Of a stretch of 9,760 nucleotides of DNA, positions 1 to 9,148 are shown in pieces. The stretch lies in contig JALSYJ010000238.1 in NCBI GenBank assembly GCA_027071965.1, positions 1-9,760 on the forward strand, in the 5' to 3' direction. The first letter of the stretch is position 1. Every line of letters starts with the position of its first letter. The translations under genes and the position numbers were made by a program. This stretch comes from Robiginitomaculum sp. GTDB lineage: Bacteria; Pseudomonadota; Alphaproteobacteria; Caulobacterales; Maricaulaceae. Below the pieces are notes generated by a model, which was not told the origin of the DNA, made no database searches, and saw nothing but the letters and a program-made list of their open reading frames with translations.

Positions 1-715
1 GGCCAATATAAGCTTTCATCTTGAACAGATTGGAATTGTTCCTGACCATGATTACGGGGTAAGAGCAGCAATATCATTATTAGTTATGCTGGTCAGCTTA
101 ATCGGCGGGCGCATCATACCCAGCTTCACCAGAAACATTCTAAAACGACGTGGAAGTCAGCACTTACCCGCTAAATTTAACATTATTGATCGCTTAACAT
201 TGATCATGACTATAGTAGCCGGCCTCAGCTATACATTTGCACCCGTTTCATGGATCACCGGTTTTTTAGCAATTGCATGTTCTGTTTTGCAATTCTGGCG
301 ACTTAGCCGATGGTGCGGCTTTCGCGTGCTGTTTGAGCCAATGTTGTGGATTTTACACTTGTCTTATTTATGGATAGGTATTGGTTTTGGCCTGTTAGGT
401 TTGAGCGTTTTTTTACAAGAACTACCGCCAAGTGCAGCCATTCACGCCTTCACCACCGGTGCCTTTGCCTCAATGATACTGTCAATAATGACTAGAGCCA
501 GTCGTGGGCATACGGGGCGTTCCCTACAAGCCGATAAATGGACGACTGTCATCTATATAAGCATATCCTTTGCTGTATTGACCCGCGTATTAAGCTCTGT
601 TTTTGCTGCGACCATTTATTATCATGGCGCAACCTTGCTCTGGCTACTTGCTTTTGGTGTTTTTATAATAGCATATTGGCCGGTGCTGATTGGTAAAGAT
701 GCACGGGTTAAATAA
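1..715 (+). CDS. nnrS: NnrS family protein, C-terminal part (5' end outside window)
   Basis: This is a polytopic inner-membrane protein of the NnrS family. Members are heme- and copper-containing proteins linked to nitric oxide metabolism and nitrosative-stress resistance; their exact biochemistry is not settled. The frame is open from base 2, with no stop before the first in-window ATG at 86, so the gene begins upstream. The 237 visible residues are roughly the last half or more of a protein usually near 400 residues. Family hallmarks seen: GGRIIPSFTRN at about residues 35-45, a PMLWILHLSYLWIG block near 113-126, and HAFTTGAFASM followed by MTRASRGHTGR near 147-172. The histidines in the last two blocks are candidate metal or heme ligands (inference). 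About seven hydrophobic stretches are visible, out of the roughly twelve expected. It converges on rpoC, stops with TAA, and a terminator stem begins 21 nt later. Its promoter, and any NO-responsive regulation, lie outside the window. Confidence 0.9.
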   Translation, partial: ANISFHLEQIGIVPDHDYGVRAAISLLVMLVSLIGGRIIPSFTRNILKRRGSQHLPAKFNIIDRLTLIMTIVAGLSYTFAPVSWITGFLAIACSVLQFWRLSRWCGFRVLFEPMLWILHLSYLWIGIGFGLLGLSVFLQELPPSAAIHAFTTGAFASMILSIMTRASRGHTGRSLQADKWTTVIYISISFAVLTRVLSSVFAATIYYHGATLLWLLAFGVFIIAYWPVLIGKDARVK

Positions 716-792
716 TATTGAAGGTTCATATCAAACAAAAAGGCCGCCGGAATAAACCAGCGGCCTTTTTCTTCATGATAATTATGTACGTG
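716..792. other. Convergent intergenic gap between nnrS and rpoC
   Basis: This 77-nt spacer separates two stop codons that face each other. It holds only the hairpin at 737-770. No promoter or gene is expected or seen here. Confidence 0.8.
737..770. terminator. Bidirectional Rho-independent terminator
   Basis: AAAAAGGCCGC (737-747) is the exact reverse complement of GCGGCCTTTTT (760-770). The stem continues past one C-A mismatch with two more G-C pairs around an AATAAA loop. GC-rich stem plus a T tract on the plus strand (766-770), and the mirror-image T tract on the minus strand (741-737), make it work for both transcripts. It sits 21 nt after the nnrS stop and 22 nt after the rpoC stop, almost symmetric, so it most likely ends both nnrS and the rpl-rpo operon. 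Confidence 0.9.
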
Positions 793-3700
793 TTATTCTG
801 CAGAATCAGCGATTTCTTCTGGTAATGGCTCAATTGCGGCGGCTTTTGCCGCCTCGCGAACCGCAAGTTCTTCGGCATCACGTTCATCAGCAACTTTCTG
901 GAACACCCGATGGGCAGCTCCAGTACCAGCCGGTATCAATCGACCAACAATCACGTTTTCCTTCAGGCCTTCAAGGTAATCAGACTTGCCCTCAACAGCC
1001 GCCTGGGTAAGAACCCTTGTAGTTTCCTGGAACGAGGCCGCAGAAATAAATGAATTGGTTTGCAGACTTGCTTTGGTAATACCAAGCAATACCGGTTTTG
1101 CAATTGCCGGTTTGCGTTTTTCCGCTTCGGCTTTTTCCTGAATGCGGTCAAATTCCAGACGATCAAGCTGCTCACCTTTTAACAGATCAGTCTCGCCGCC
1201 GTTTACCACTTCAACTTTCTGCAGCATCTGGCGGACAATCACCTCAATATGCTTGTCATTGATCGGTACGCCTTGCAAACGATATACATCCTGAATTTCA
1301 TTGACCAGATATGCAGCCAATGCCTCAACACCCATAATCTGCAAGATATCATGCGGCGCAGGATTACCATCAAGCAGTGCTTCACCGCGCCTGATCAAAT
1401 CACCGTCCTGCACATTCATGTGCTTGCCTTTTGGAACCAGGAACTCGGATTTTGGCATTTCCTCGTCCTCAGGAACGATGAAAATTTTGCGCTTGTTTTT
1501 ATAATCACGGCCAAATTCAACCCGGCCATCAATATCAGCCAGAATAGCATGGTCTTTTGGCTTGCGTGCCTCAAACAGCTCGGCCACCCGTGGCAGACCA
1601 CCAGTGATGTCCCGGTTCTTTGCCCCTTCGGTTGCAATCCGGGCAATTACAGTACCCGGCGCAACAGTGTCACCATCTTCAACGGACAGAATTGAGCCAA
1701 CCGCCAATACATAATTGGCAAGTTTCCCACCTTCCATGACCACCGGTTCACCCTTGTCGTCCAAAATAGTGATTTTTGGTTGCAAGGTGGCGCCTCGCTT
1801 TACAGCGCGCCAATCAATAATCACCCGCGAAGAAATACCCGTAGCTTCGTCAGTTTCCTCTTTTACCGAAACGCCATCTACAACATCCAATAGTTTCACT
1901 TCACCGCCAGCTTCGGCAATGATTGGCAAGGAGTACGGATCCCATTCGCAAATACGCTGCCCCCGTTTGACCTTGCTACCCTCTTTGGCCAGCAATTTAG
2001 AACCATAAGGAACTTTATAGGACTCGCGTTCTTTGCCTTTACTGTCCACAATGGACACAACCATTGAACGGCTAAGTACAATGATACCGCCAGAGGCATC
2101 GGTAACCGTAGAGGAATTGGAAAACGCGAGTTTGCCCTGATGAGCGCTTTCAATGAATGATTGCTCGGACACCTGCGCGGCACCGCCAATGTGGAAGGTA
2201 CGCATGGTTAGCTGGGTTCCCGGCTCACCGATTGACTGCGCCGCAATCACGCCAACAGCTTCACCCAAGGAAACAGGAACGCCCCTTGCCAGATCACGAC
2301 CATAACAAGTAGCACAAACACCGAGCTTGGTTTCACAGGTCAAAGCAGACCTGACCTTGATTGACAATACTTCGGCCGCATCAATTTCCGCTACCAGTTT
2401 TTCTTCAAGATATGTATCTTGTGCTGCGATCACTTCACCGGTTTCCGGGTGGACAATATCCTCTGCACACACCCGACCCAATACACGTTCACCAATTGAT
2501 ACCACGATCTCACCGGCATCAACCACAGGCGTAATCTCAATACCACTGTCAGTCCCGCAATCTTTCTCGCGGATGATGCTGTCTTGTGCTACATCCACCA
2601 AACGCCGGGTCAGATATCCTGAGTTAGCGGTTTTTAGCGCAGTATCAGCCAGACCTTTACGAGCACCGTGAGTGGAAGAGAAGTATTCAGAAACAGACAA
2701 ACCTTCCTTAAAGTTGGAAATAATCGGTGTTTCAATAATCTCACCAGATGGTTTGGCCATAAGGCCGCGCATGCCAGCAAGTTGCTTCATCTGGTTCTTG
2801 GAACCACGGGCACCGGAATGTGCCATCATAAATACCGAATTGATCGCCTCTACAGGATTGCCGTCTTTCTTGCGGCGCGACATGGTATCCATCATTGCAT
2901 CGGCAACCCTATCGGTACATTTTGACCATGCATCAACGACCTTGTTGTATTTTTCACCGCGAGTAATCAAGCCTCCAGCATACTGGCTTTCATAATCGGC
3001 AACCATTTCGCGGGTTTCAGTGACCAGCGTTTTCTTTTCCTCCGGGATAATCATGTCATCCTTACCAAAAGAAATACCGGCGCGGGCCGCCTCACGGAAG
3101 CCAAGCGACATAAGGCGATCACAAAACACCACAGTCGCTTTTTGTCCGCAATGGCGATACACCACGTCTATCACATCACTAATGGCCTTTTTGGTCATCA
3201 ATTGCTCGGTTAGCGAAAATGGAACCTTGGCATGTTTGGGCATCAGGTCAGCAATCATGTAACGACCCGGTGTGGTATCATATACTTTGGAGACCTTATT
3301 GCCATCAGCATCTACCGTCGCATAGCGAGCCTTGATTTTAGCATGAATACTTAAAAGGCCCTCTTGCATTGCCGCTTCGATTTCTGCCATATCGGCAAAA
3401 ACCATACCCTCGCCTTTTTGCTTGTCCATTTCCAAAGACAAGTAATACAGGCCAAGAATTATATCCTGTGAAGGAACAATGATCGGTTTGCCGTTTGACG
3501 GTGACAATATGTTGTTTGTTGACATCATCAGCACCCGGGCTTCAAGTTGTGCCTCCATCGAAAGCGGCACATGAACAGCCATCTGGTCGCCATCAAAGTC
3601 AGCATTAAACGCCGTACAGACCAATGGGTGCAATTGAATGGCCTTGCCTTCAATCAATTTTGGCTCAAACGCCTGAATCCCAAGCCGGTGCAAGGTTGGC

Positions 3701-4995
3701 GCCCGGTTTAGCAATACAGGATGCTCACGAATAACTTCATCGAGAATATCCCAGACTTCGGGACGTTCTTTTTCCACCATCTTTTTAGAGGCTTTGACGG
3801 TGCCGGAAATTCCCTTGGCATCAAGCCGCGCATAAATAAATGGCTTGAATAATTCCAATGCCATTTTCTTTGGCAGGCCGCATTCATGCAGCTTCAACTC
3901 CGGGCCGACCACGATCACCGAACGACCTGAGTAATCAACCCGTTTTCCAAGCAAGTTCTGCCGGAAACGGCCCTGCTTGCCTTTTAGCATATCGGCCAGA
4001 GATTTTAACGGGCGCTTATTGGCGCCAGTAATGACCCGACCACGACGGCCATTGTCAAACAATGCATCTACGGATTCCTGCAACATCCGCTTTTCATTGC
4101 GAATAATAATGTCCGGAGCACCAAGCTCCATCAGCCGCTTCAAGCGATTATTGCGGTTGATCACCCGGCGATACAAATCATTCAAATCAGAAGTGGCAAA
4201 CCGGCCACCATCAAGCGGAACCAGAGGACGCAATTCCGGCGGGATAATAGGAACCACGGAGAGAATCATCCATTCAGGGCGGTTTTTTGATTCGATAAAT
4301 GCATTTACCAGCTTTAGCCGCTTGACATATTTGACCAGTTTTAGCTGGCTTCCGGTTTCAGCAATATCCTGACGAAGCTGTTCAGCCTCTTTCTTCAGGT
4401 CAATACCCATCAGAATTTCACGAATGGCTTCAGCCCCAATACCGGCAGTAAAGCTGTCTTCGCCAAACTCTGCCTGAGCTTCCAGATATTCCTCTTCCGT
4501 AAGCAAAGCCCGGTCTTCCAAAGTGGTCAGACCCGGCTCCAGCACAATATACTTTTCAAAATACAACACCCGCTCAATATCTTTGAGCGGCATATCAATA
4601 ATCAGACCAATACGACTGGGCAGGCTTTTCAAGAACCAGATATGCGCAACCGGTGCCGCCAGATCAATATGACCCATACGTTCACGACGAACCCGCTGTA
4701 ATGTAACCTCAACACCGCATTTCTCGCAAATAATACCCTTGTATTTCATGCGCTTATATTTGCCACACAAACACTCGTAATCCTTGGTCGGGCCAAAGAT
4801 ACGGGCACAAAACAAGCCATCACGTTCCGGTTTGAATGTCCGGTAATTGATTGTCTCCGGTTTCTTGATCTCGCCATGTGACCAAGAGAGAATTTTTTCC
4901 GGGCTGGCAAGCGAAATTCGAATGCGGTCGAAGCTGGGGGCTTCAGCAGCAGGGTTGTACACATTCATGATGTCTTTGTTTGACGAATGGTTCAT
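793..4995 (-). CDS. rpoC: DNA-directed RNA polymerase subunit beta prime
   Basis: This is the largest catalytic subunit of RNA polymerase; with beta it forms the active-site cleft. The product is 1400 residues, a normal length for the class. Visible in order: zinc site 1 with C75, C77, C90 and C93; clamp and RNAP core blocks (KRVDYSGRSVIVVGP, about 351-365); the absolutely conserved NADFDGD at 464-470, whose three aspartates hold the catalytic magnesium; the GARGSKNQMKQLAGMRG block at 728-744; the bridge helix about 770-805; zinc site 2 with C813, C887, C894 and C897; the trigger loop starting with MRTFHIGGAA at 931-940, an SI3-like insert to about 1125, then the second half of the trigger element (DITGGLPRVAELFEARKP); and an acidic tail ending EEIADSAE. 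The start is the ATG at 4995, preceded by GGAG nine nt upstream. A TTG at 5010 and an ATG at 4968 lack a good ribosome binding site. It follows rpoB by 67 nt and ends 22 nt before a terminator. Confidence 0.98.
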   Translation of the reverse strand: MNHSSNKDIMNVYNPAAEAPSFDRIRISLASPEKILSWSHGEIKKPETINYRTFKPERDGLFCARIFGPTKDYECLCGKYKRMKYKGIICEKCGVEVTLQRVRRERMGHIDLAAPVAHIWFLKSLPSRIGLIIDMPLKDIERVLYFEKYIVLEPGLTTLEDRALLTEEEYLEAQAEFGEDSFTAGIGAEAIREILMGIDLKKEAEQLRQDIAETGSQLKLVKYVKRLKLVNAFIESKNRPEWMILSVVPIIPPELRPLVPLDGGRFATSDLNDLYRRVINRNNRLKRLMELGAPDIIIRNEKRMLQESVDALFDNGRRGRVITGANKRPLKSLADMLKGKQGRFRQNLLGKRVDYSGRSVIVVGPELKLHECGLPKKMALELFKPFIYARLDAKGISGTVKASKKMVEKERPEVWDILDEVIREHPVLLNRAPTLHRLGIQAFEPKLIEGKAIQLHPLVCTAFNADFDGDQMAVHVPLSMEAQLEARVLMMSTNNILSPSNGKPIIVPSQDIILGLYYLSLEMDKQKGEGMVFADMAEIEAAMQEGLLSIHAKIKARYATVDADGNKVSKVYDTTPGRYMIADLMPKHAKVPFSLTEQLMTKKAISDVIDVVYRHCGQKATVVFCDRLMSLGFREAARAGISFGKDDMIIPEEKKTLVTETREMVADYESQYAGGLITRGEKYNKVVDAWSKCTDRVADAMMDTMSRRKKDGNPVEAINSVFMMAHSGARGSKNQMKQLAGMRGLMAKPSGEIIETPIISNFKEGLSVSEYFSSTHGARKGLADTALKTANSGYLTRRLVDVAQDSIIREKDCGTDSGIEITPVVDAGEIVVSIGERVLGRVCAEDIVHPETGEVIAAQDTYLEEKLVAEIDAAEVLSIKVRSALTCETKLGVCATCYGRDLARGVPVSLGEAVGVIAAQSIGEPGTQLTMRTFHIGGAAQVSEQSFIESAHQGKLAFSNSSTVTDASGGIIVLSRSMVVSIVDSKGKERESYKVPYGSKLLAKEGSKVKRGQRICEWDPYSLPIIAEAGGEVKLLDVVDGVSVKEETDEATGISSRVIIDWRAVKRGATLQPKITILDDKGEPVVMEGGKLANYVLAVGSILSVEDGDTVAPGTVIARIATEGAKNRDITGGLPRVAELFEARKPKDHAILADIDGRVEFGRDYKNKRKIFIVPEDEEMPKSEFLVPKGKHMNVQDGDLIRRGEALLDGNPAPHDILQIMGVEALAAYLVNEIQDVYRLQGVPINDKHIEVIVRQMLQKVEVVNGGETDLLKGEQLDRLEFDRIQEKAEAEKRKPAIAKPVLLGITKASLQTNSFISAASFQETTRVLTQAAVEGKSDYLEGLKENVIVGRLIPAGTGAAHRVFQKVADERDAEELAVREAAKAAAIEPLPEEIADSAE

Positions 4996-5062
4996 GGGGC
5001 CGGTCTCCAAGTAAGGGAGGTTTGCGAGCCAGTGAAACTACCGGCCCGCGTAAAATCAGGTT
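4996..5062 (-). promoter_or_regulatory. rpoB-rpoC spacer with a hairpin that could cover the rpoC ribosome binding site
   Basis: Read on the minus strand, GGGCCGGT (5047-5040) is perfectly complementary to ACCGGCCC (5004-4997), which lies between the rpoC Shine-Dalgarno and its ATG. Inside that loop, CTCC (5019-5016) can pair with the Shine-Dalgarno GGAG (5008-5005) around a 7-nt loop, stacking directly on the outer 8-bp stem. A competing local hairpin pairs GCCGGT (5045-5040) with ACTGGC (5033-5028), using one G-U pair, and would free the start region. The two folds cannot coexist. The repeat is read directly from the sequence; a role in tuning RpoC translation is inference. Confidence 0.5.
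5005..5008 (-). promoter_or_regulatory. Shine-Dalgarno GGAG for rpoC
   Basis: GGAG ends nine nt before the ATG at 4995 and decides that start over the TTG at 5010, which overlaps this site, and over the ATG at 4968. It is shorter and further away than the AAAGGAAG used by rplL and rpoB. Confidence 0.65.
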
Positions 5063-8000
5063 CTAATTATTGGTCAATTCCACGTTTAAACCAAGTGAGC
5101 GCATCTCTTTGACAAGAACATTGAAGCTCTCAGGAATACCCGCTTCAAATGCATCATCTCCGCGCACAATTGATTCATACACCTTGGTTCGACCCGCAAC
5201 ATCATCTGACTTGACCGTCAGCATTTCTTTTAGGGTATAGGCCGCACCATAGGCTTCAAGTGCCCATACTTCCATTTCACCGAAGCGCTGGCCACCAAAT
5301 TGGGCTTTACCGCCCAATGGCTGTTGCGTGACCAGTGAGTACGGACCAATGGATCTGGCATGGATCTTGTCATCAACCAAATGGTGAAGTTTAAGCAAAT
5401 ACTTAATACCAACAGTAACCGGGCGCTGGAAACGCTCACCAGTTCTGCCATCCCACAGCCATGACTGGCCAGAAGTGGAAAAGCCGGCTTTGGTCAGCAT
5501 TTCGTTGATTTCTTCTTCCGAAGCTCCATCAAAAACAGGTGTGGCCATCGGTACGCCTTTGGTCAGATTGCCGGCAAGTTCCAGCAGTTCTTCGTTCTTG
5601 CGTGGTAATTTGTATTTTTCACCATAAATATCAACCAGCTTATCGCGCAATGGCTTGATATCCTGAGTTTCCTGATAGGCTTCGTACGCGTCACCAATTT
5701 GCAATCCAAGACCAGCAGATGCCCAGCCCAAATGAGTTTCCAGGATCTGTCCAACATTCATCCGGCTTGGCACCCCAAGCGGATTCAGAACAATATCCAC
5801 CGGACGGCCATCTTCAAGATATGGCATGTCCTCTACCGGGTTGATTTTGGAGATCACACCCTTATTGCCGTGACGACCGGCCATTTTATCGCCGGGCTGT
5901 AATTTACGCTTCACCGCAACAAAGACTTTAACCATCTTCATCACACCTGGCATTAAATCGTCGCCGCGCTGTAATTTATCGACCTTGTCGTCAAAACGGG
6001 CATCCAGACGAGCCTTGGCCTCTTCGTACAATTTACGAAGTGACTCAACTTCGGCCATGGCCTTTTCATCATCAAGACCAATTTTCCACCAGTCCTGACG
6101 GGAAACGGTTCCAGAGAGGGATTCTTCGTCAATCTTGCCCTTGGTAAAGCCCTTGGGCCCTGAAACAGCGGTTTTGCCGAGCAGAAGATCATGCAAGCGC
6201 CCAAAAATATTGCGCTCCAAAATGACAAGCTCATCATCACGATCCAGACCCAGGCGCTCAATCTCTTCACGCTCAATGGTCAATGCGCGCTGATCCTTGT
6301 CAACGCCATGACGGTTAAACACCCTCACTTCAACTACTGTTCCGGCAACGCCAGGAGGCAGGCGCAAAGAAGTGTCACGAACATCAGAGGCTTTTTCACC
6401 AAAAATTGCCCGCAGCAATTTTTCTTCCGGCGTCATCGGGCTTTCACCTTTGGGTGTCACCTTGCCTACCAGAATATCACGAGGTTCAACCCGTGCACCA
6501 ATAGCCACAATCCCGCTTTCATCAAGATTGCGCAAGGCCTCTTCACCTACATTTGGAATATCACGAGTGATTTCCTCCGGCCCCAGCTTGGTATCGCGGG
6601 CTGCCAGTTCAAACTCATCAATATGAATTGACGTAAACACATCATCGCGCACAATGCGTTCGGAAATAAGGATACTGTCCTCATAATTGTATCCGCTCCA
6701 CGGCATGAATGCCACCATGACATTCTTGCCCAGCGCCAGTTCACCCATATCGGTAGATGGGCCATCCGCGATAATATCGTCAACATCCACAAGATCGCCA
6801 ACTTTAACCAATGGCCGCTGATTGATGCATGTATCCTGATTGGAACGCTGAAACTTCAACAAGTTATAAATATCAACCCCGGAAACAGTCATGTCTGTCT
6901 CACCAGTAGCACGAACAACAATACGGGTTGCGTCTACCTGCTCAACAATACCTTTGCGCTTGGCGATCACTGCAGCACGGCTATCTCTGGCAACCACGGC
7001 TTCCATGCCGGTTCCGACCAATGGCGCTTCGGCATCCACAAGCGGCACCGCCTGACGTTGCATGTTTGAACCCATCAGAGCCCGGTTCGCATCATCATGT
7101 TCCAGAAACGGAATCAGCGCCGCAGCAACCGAAACCACCTGCTTTGGCGAAACATCAATAAAATCAATTTGGTCACGCGGCGTTAGCACCACATCACCAG
7201 CAACCCGGCAAGTCACCAGATCATGGGCAAATTTGCCATCCTTAATGGTAGAGTTTGCCTGCGCAATTACGTATTTTGCTTCTTCTACTGCCGAAAGATA
7301 AACTACCTTGTCCAGCAACTTGGCGTTCTTCACCTGACGGTAAGGGCTTTCAATAAAGCCATACTTGTTGATACGGGCAAAGGTGGCCAATGAATTAATC
7401 AGACCAATATTTGGCCCCTCTGGTGTCTCAATCGGGCAAATCCGGCCATAGTGGGTCGGATGCACATCGCGCACCTCAAAGCCCGCACGTTCGCGGGTCA
7501 AACCGCCCGGCCCAAGAGCCGAAACTCGGCGTTTGTGGGTGATTTCGGACAAGGGATTATTCTGATCCATAAATTGCGATAATTGTGAAGAACCAAAAAA
7601 CTCTCTCACAGCCGCAGCAGCAGGTTTTGCATTGATTAAATCATGGGGCATAACCGTATCAATATCGACACTACCCATGCGTTCCTTGATCGCGCGCTCC
7701 ATGCGCAACAGACCAATGCGATATTGATTTTCCATCAACTCACCAACCGAGCGCACCCGGCGATTGGCCAGATTATCAATATCATCAACCTGCCCACGGC
7801 CATCACGCAGATCAACCATGGTTTTTAGAACTGCCAGAATGTCCTCATTACGAAGAACACGCACATCATCCGGGCAATCCAGATCCATACGCATGTTCAT
7901 TTTAACCCGGCCAACCGCTGAGAGATCATAGCGCTCAGGATCAAAGAACAGACCATTAAACAGGCTTTCAGCCGTTTCCGGAGTTGGCGGCTCACCGGGA

Positions 8001-9136
8001 CGCATTACCCGATAAATATCAATAAGCGCTTCTTCGCGATTATTATTCTTGTCGGCAATCAGGGTATTTCGGATATATGGCCCGACAGTGCGGGCATCAA
8101 TATCAAGCAGGCTAAGGGATTTTACGCCAAACTCCTTTACCGCCTCAAGGTTTTCCTCGGTAATTTCCTCACCGGACTCGGCAATGATTTCTCCGGTTTC
8201 CATATTTACGATATCTTCGCCAAAATATCTGCCATACATTTCCGCATCGCTTAAAATAAGCTTTTTCAAGCCATTCTCCGCAAGCTTGTTAGCAGCACGA
8301 GCCGACAATTTGCGCCCTGCAGGCGACACTACCTTACCTGTTGAAGCGTCAATCAGATCACTGGTAGGCTTTACCCCACGCCAACGCTCGGCCTGAAATG
8401 GAATGGCCCAGCCCTTTTTAGAATAAGATGCTGTAATGCTTGAATAAAACTCTGCCAAAATAGCATCGCGATCAAGACCCAACGCATATAACAAGGTGGT
8501 CACAGGCAATTTGCGACGCCGGTCAATACGGACAAACAGGATATCCTTGGAGTCAAACTCAAAGTCCAGCCATGACCCGCGATATGGAATAATTCTGGCC
8601 GCAAATAGGAATTTGCCGGAAGTTGATGATTTGCCCTTGTCATGATCAAACAATACACCCGGAGAACGGTGCATCTGACTTACAATTACCCGCTCGGTAC
8701 CGTTAATTACAAAGGTGCCCTTGTCAGTCATCAAGGGAATATCACCCATGAACACATCTTGCTCTTTAATATCTTTGACCGAACGGGCGCCAGTATCCTC
8801 ATCCGTATCAAATACGATCAGACGCAGTTTTACTTTCAACGGAGCAGCATAGGTTATATCGCGCTGCTGACACTCCTCCACGTCAAACTTTGGCTTTTCA
8901 AAATCATATGACACGTATTCAAGCTGAGCTGTTTCAGCAAAATCACGAATTGGATATACAGACTTGAATACAGCTTGAATGCCACGATCAACCCGGTCGA
9001 CACTTTTGACTTCCCGTTGCAAAAATTGCTCATATGAGCTTTTCTGCACCTCGATCAGGTTGGGCATTTGCACTGTTTCAACAATGTTTCCAAAAGATTT
9101 GCGAATTCGCTTTTTGTCCGTGAACGACAACGACAT
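5063..9136 (-). CDS. rpoB: DNA-directed RNA polymerase subunit beta
   Basis: This is the second catalytic subunit of RNA polymerase and the target of rifampicin. The product is 1357 residues from the ATG at 9136 (MSLSFTDKKRIRKSFGN), slightly longer than the E. coli protein and usual for alphaproteobacteria. Visible in order: protrusion and lobe regions with GTFVINGTERVIVSQMHRSPG near 140-160; a lineage-variable insert about 220-380; the rifampicin pocket at 515-541, with wild-type Q521, D524, H534 and S539 (E. coli Q513, D516, H526, S531); RICPIETPEGPNIGLINS at 565-582; GYNYEDSILISERIV near 815-829, with the E819-D820 acidic pair beside the active site; a second insert region about 945-1060; GDKMAGRHGNKGVISKI at 1082-1098, with the lysines that contact the substrate and nascent RNA; and the C-terminal clamp block GGKAQFGGQRFGEMEVWALEAYG at about 1275-1297, which docks on beta prime. 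It ends with TAG. The start has an excellent AAAGGAAG site; a 27-codon TTG-initiated extension to 9217 resembles no RpoB N terminus known to me. Confidence 0.98.
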   Translation of the reverse strand: MSLSFTDKKRIRKSFGNIVETVQMPNLIEVQKSSYEQFLQREVKSVDRVDRGIQAVFKSVYPIRDFAETAQLEYVSYDFEKPKFDVEECQQRDITYAAPLKVKLRLIVFDTDEDTGARSVKDIKEQDVFMGDIPLMTDKGTFVINGTERVIVSQMHRSPGVLFDHDKGKSSTSGKFLFAARIIPYRGSWLDFEFDSKDILFVRIDRRRKLPVTTLLYALGLDRDAILAEFYSSITASYSKKGWAIPFQAERWRGVKPTSDLIDASTGKVVSPAGRKLSARAANKLAENGLKKLILSDAEMYGRYFGEDIVNMETGEIIAESGEEITEENLEAVKEFGVKSLSLLDIDARTVGPYIRNTLIADKNNNREEALIDIYRVMRPGEPPTPETAESLFNGLFFDPERYDLSAVGRVKMNMRMDLDCPDDVRVLRNEDILAVLKTMVDLRDGRGQVDDIDNLANRRVRSVGELMENQYRIGLLRMERAIKERMGSVDIDTVMPHDLINAKPAAAAVREFFGSSQLSQFMDQNNPLSEITHKRRVSALGPGGLTRERAGFEVRDVHPTHYGRICPIETPEGPNIGLINSLATFARINKYGFIESPYRQVKNAKLLDKVVYLSAVEEAKYVIAQANSTIKDGKFAHDLVTCRVAGDVVLTPRDQIDFIDVSPKQVVSVAAALIPFLEHDDANRALMGSNMQRQAVPLVDAEAPLVGTGMEAVVARDSRAAVIAKRKGIVEQVDATRIVVRATGETDMTVSGVDIYNLLKFQRSNQDTCINQRPLVKVGDLVDVDDIIADGPSTDMGELALGKNVMVAFMPWSGYNYEDSILISERIVRDDVFTSIHIDEFELAARDTKLGPEEITRDIPNVGEEALRNLDESGIVAIGARVEPRDILVGKVTPKGESPMTPEEKLLRAIFGEKASDVRDTSLRLPPGVAGTVVEVRVFNRHGVDKDQRALTIEREEIERLGLDRDDELVILERNIFGRLHDLLLGKTAVSGPKGFTKGKIDEESLSGTVSRQDWWKIGLDDEKAMAEVESLRKLYEEAKARLDARFDDKVDKLQRGDDLMPGVMKMVKVFVAVKRKLQPGDKMAGRHGNKGVISKINPVEDMPYLEDGRPVDIVLNPLGVPSRMNVGQILETHLGWASAGLGLQIGDAYEAYQETQDIKPLRDKLVDIYGEKYKLPRKNEELLELAGNLTKGVPMATPVFDGASEEEINEMLTKAGFSTSGQSWLWDGRTGERFQRPVTVGIKYLLKLHHLVDDKIHARSIGPYSLVTQQPLGGKAQFGGQRFGEMEVWALEAYGAAYTLKEMLTVKSDDVAGRTKVYESIVRGDDAFEAGIPESFNVLVKEMRSLGLNVELTNN

Positions 9137-9140
9137 CTTG

Positions 9141-9148
9141 CTTCCTTT
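9141..9148 (-). promoter_or_regulatory. Shine-Dalgarno AAAGGAAG for rpoB
   Basis: AAAGGAAG ends four nt before the ATG at 9136 and fixes the start there rather than at the upstream TTG at 9217. The same octamer precedes rplL. A short GC stem (GCGGG 9166-9162 with CCCGC 9154-9150 on the minus strand) ends one base before it. Confidence 0.85.

Noticed and set aside
86..88. ATG at 86 as the start of the NnrS gene
   Set aside because: The frame is open back to base 2 and the codon falls inside a membrane segment just before the conserved GGRIIPSF block, so it is an internal methionine of a gene cut by the window edge.
1249..1695. 148-codon open frame on the plus strand inside rpoC
   Set aside because: It lies antisense to conserved rpoC codons, its translation shows no recognisable motif, and rpoC is unquestionably the coding frame there. 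The same applies to the other antisense frames in rpoC and rpoB (for example 3977-4372, 6191-6631, 8049-8396).
4996..5010. TTG start five codons upstream for RpoC
   Set aside because: The sequence before it is pyrimidine-rich with no Shine-Dalgarno, and the TTG overlaps the GGAG that serves the ATG at 4995.
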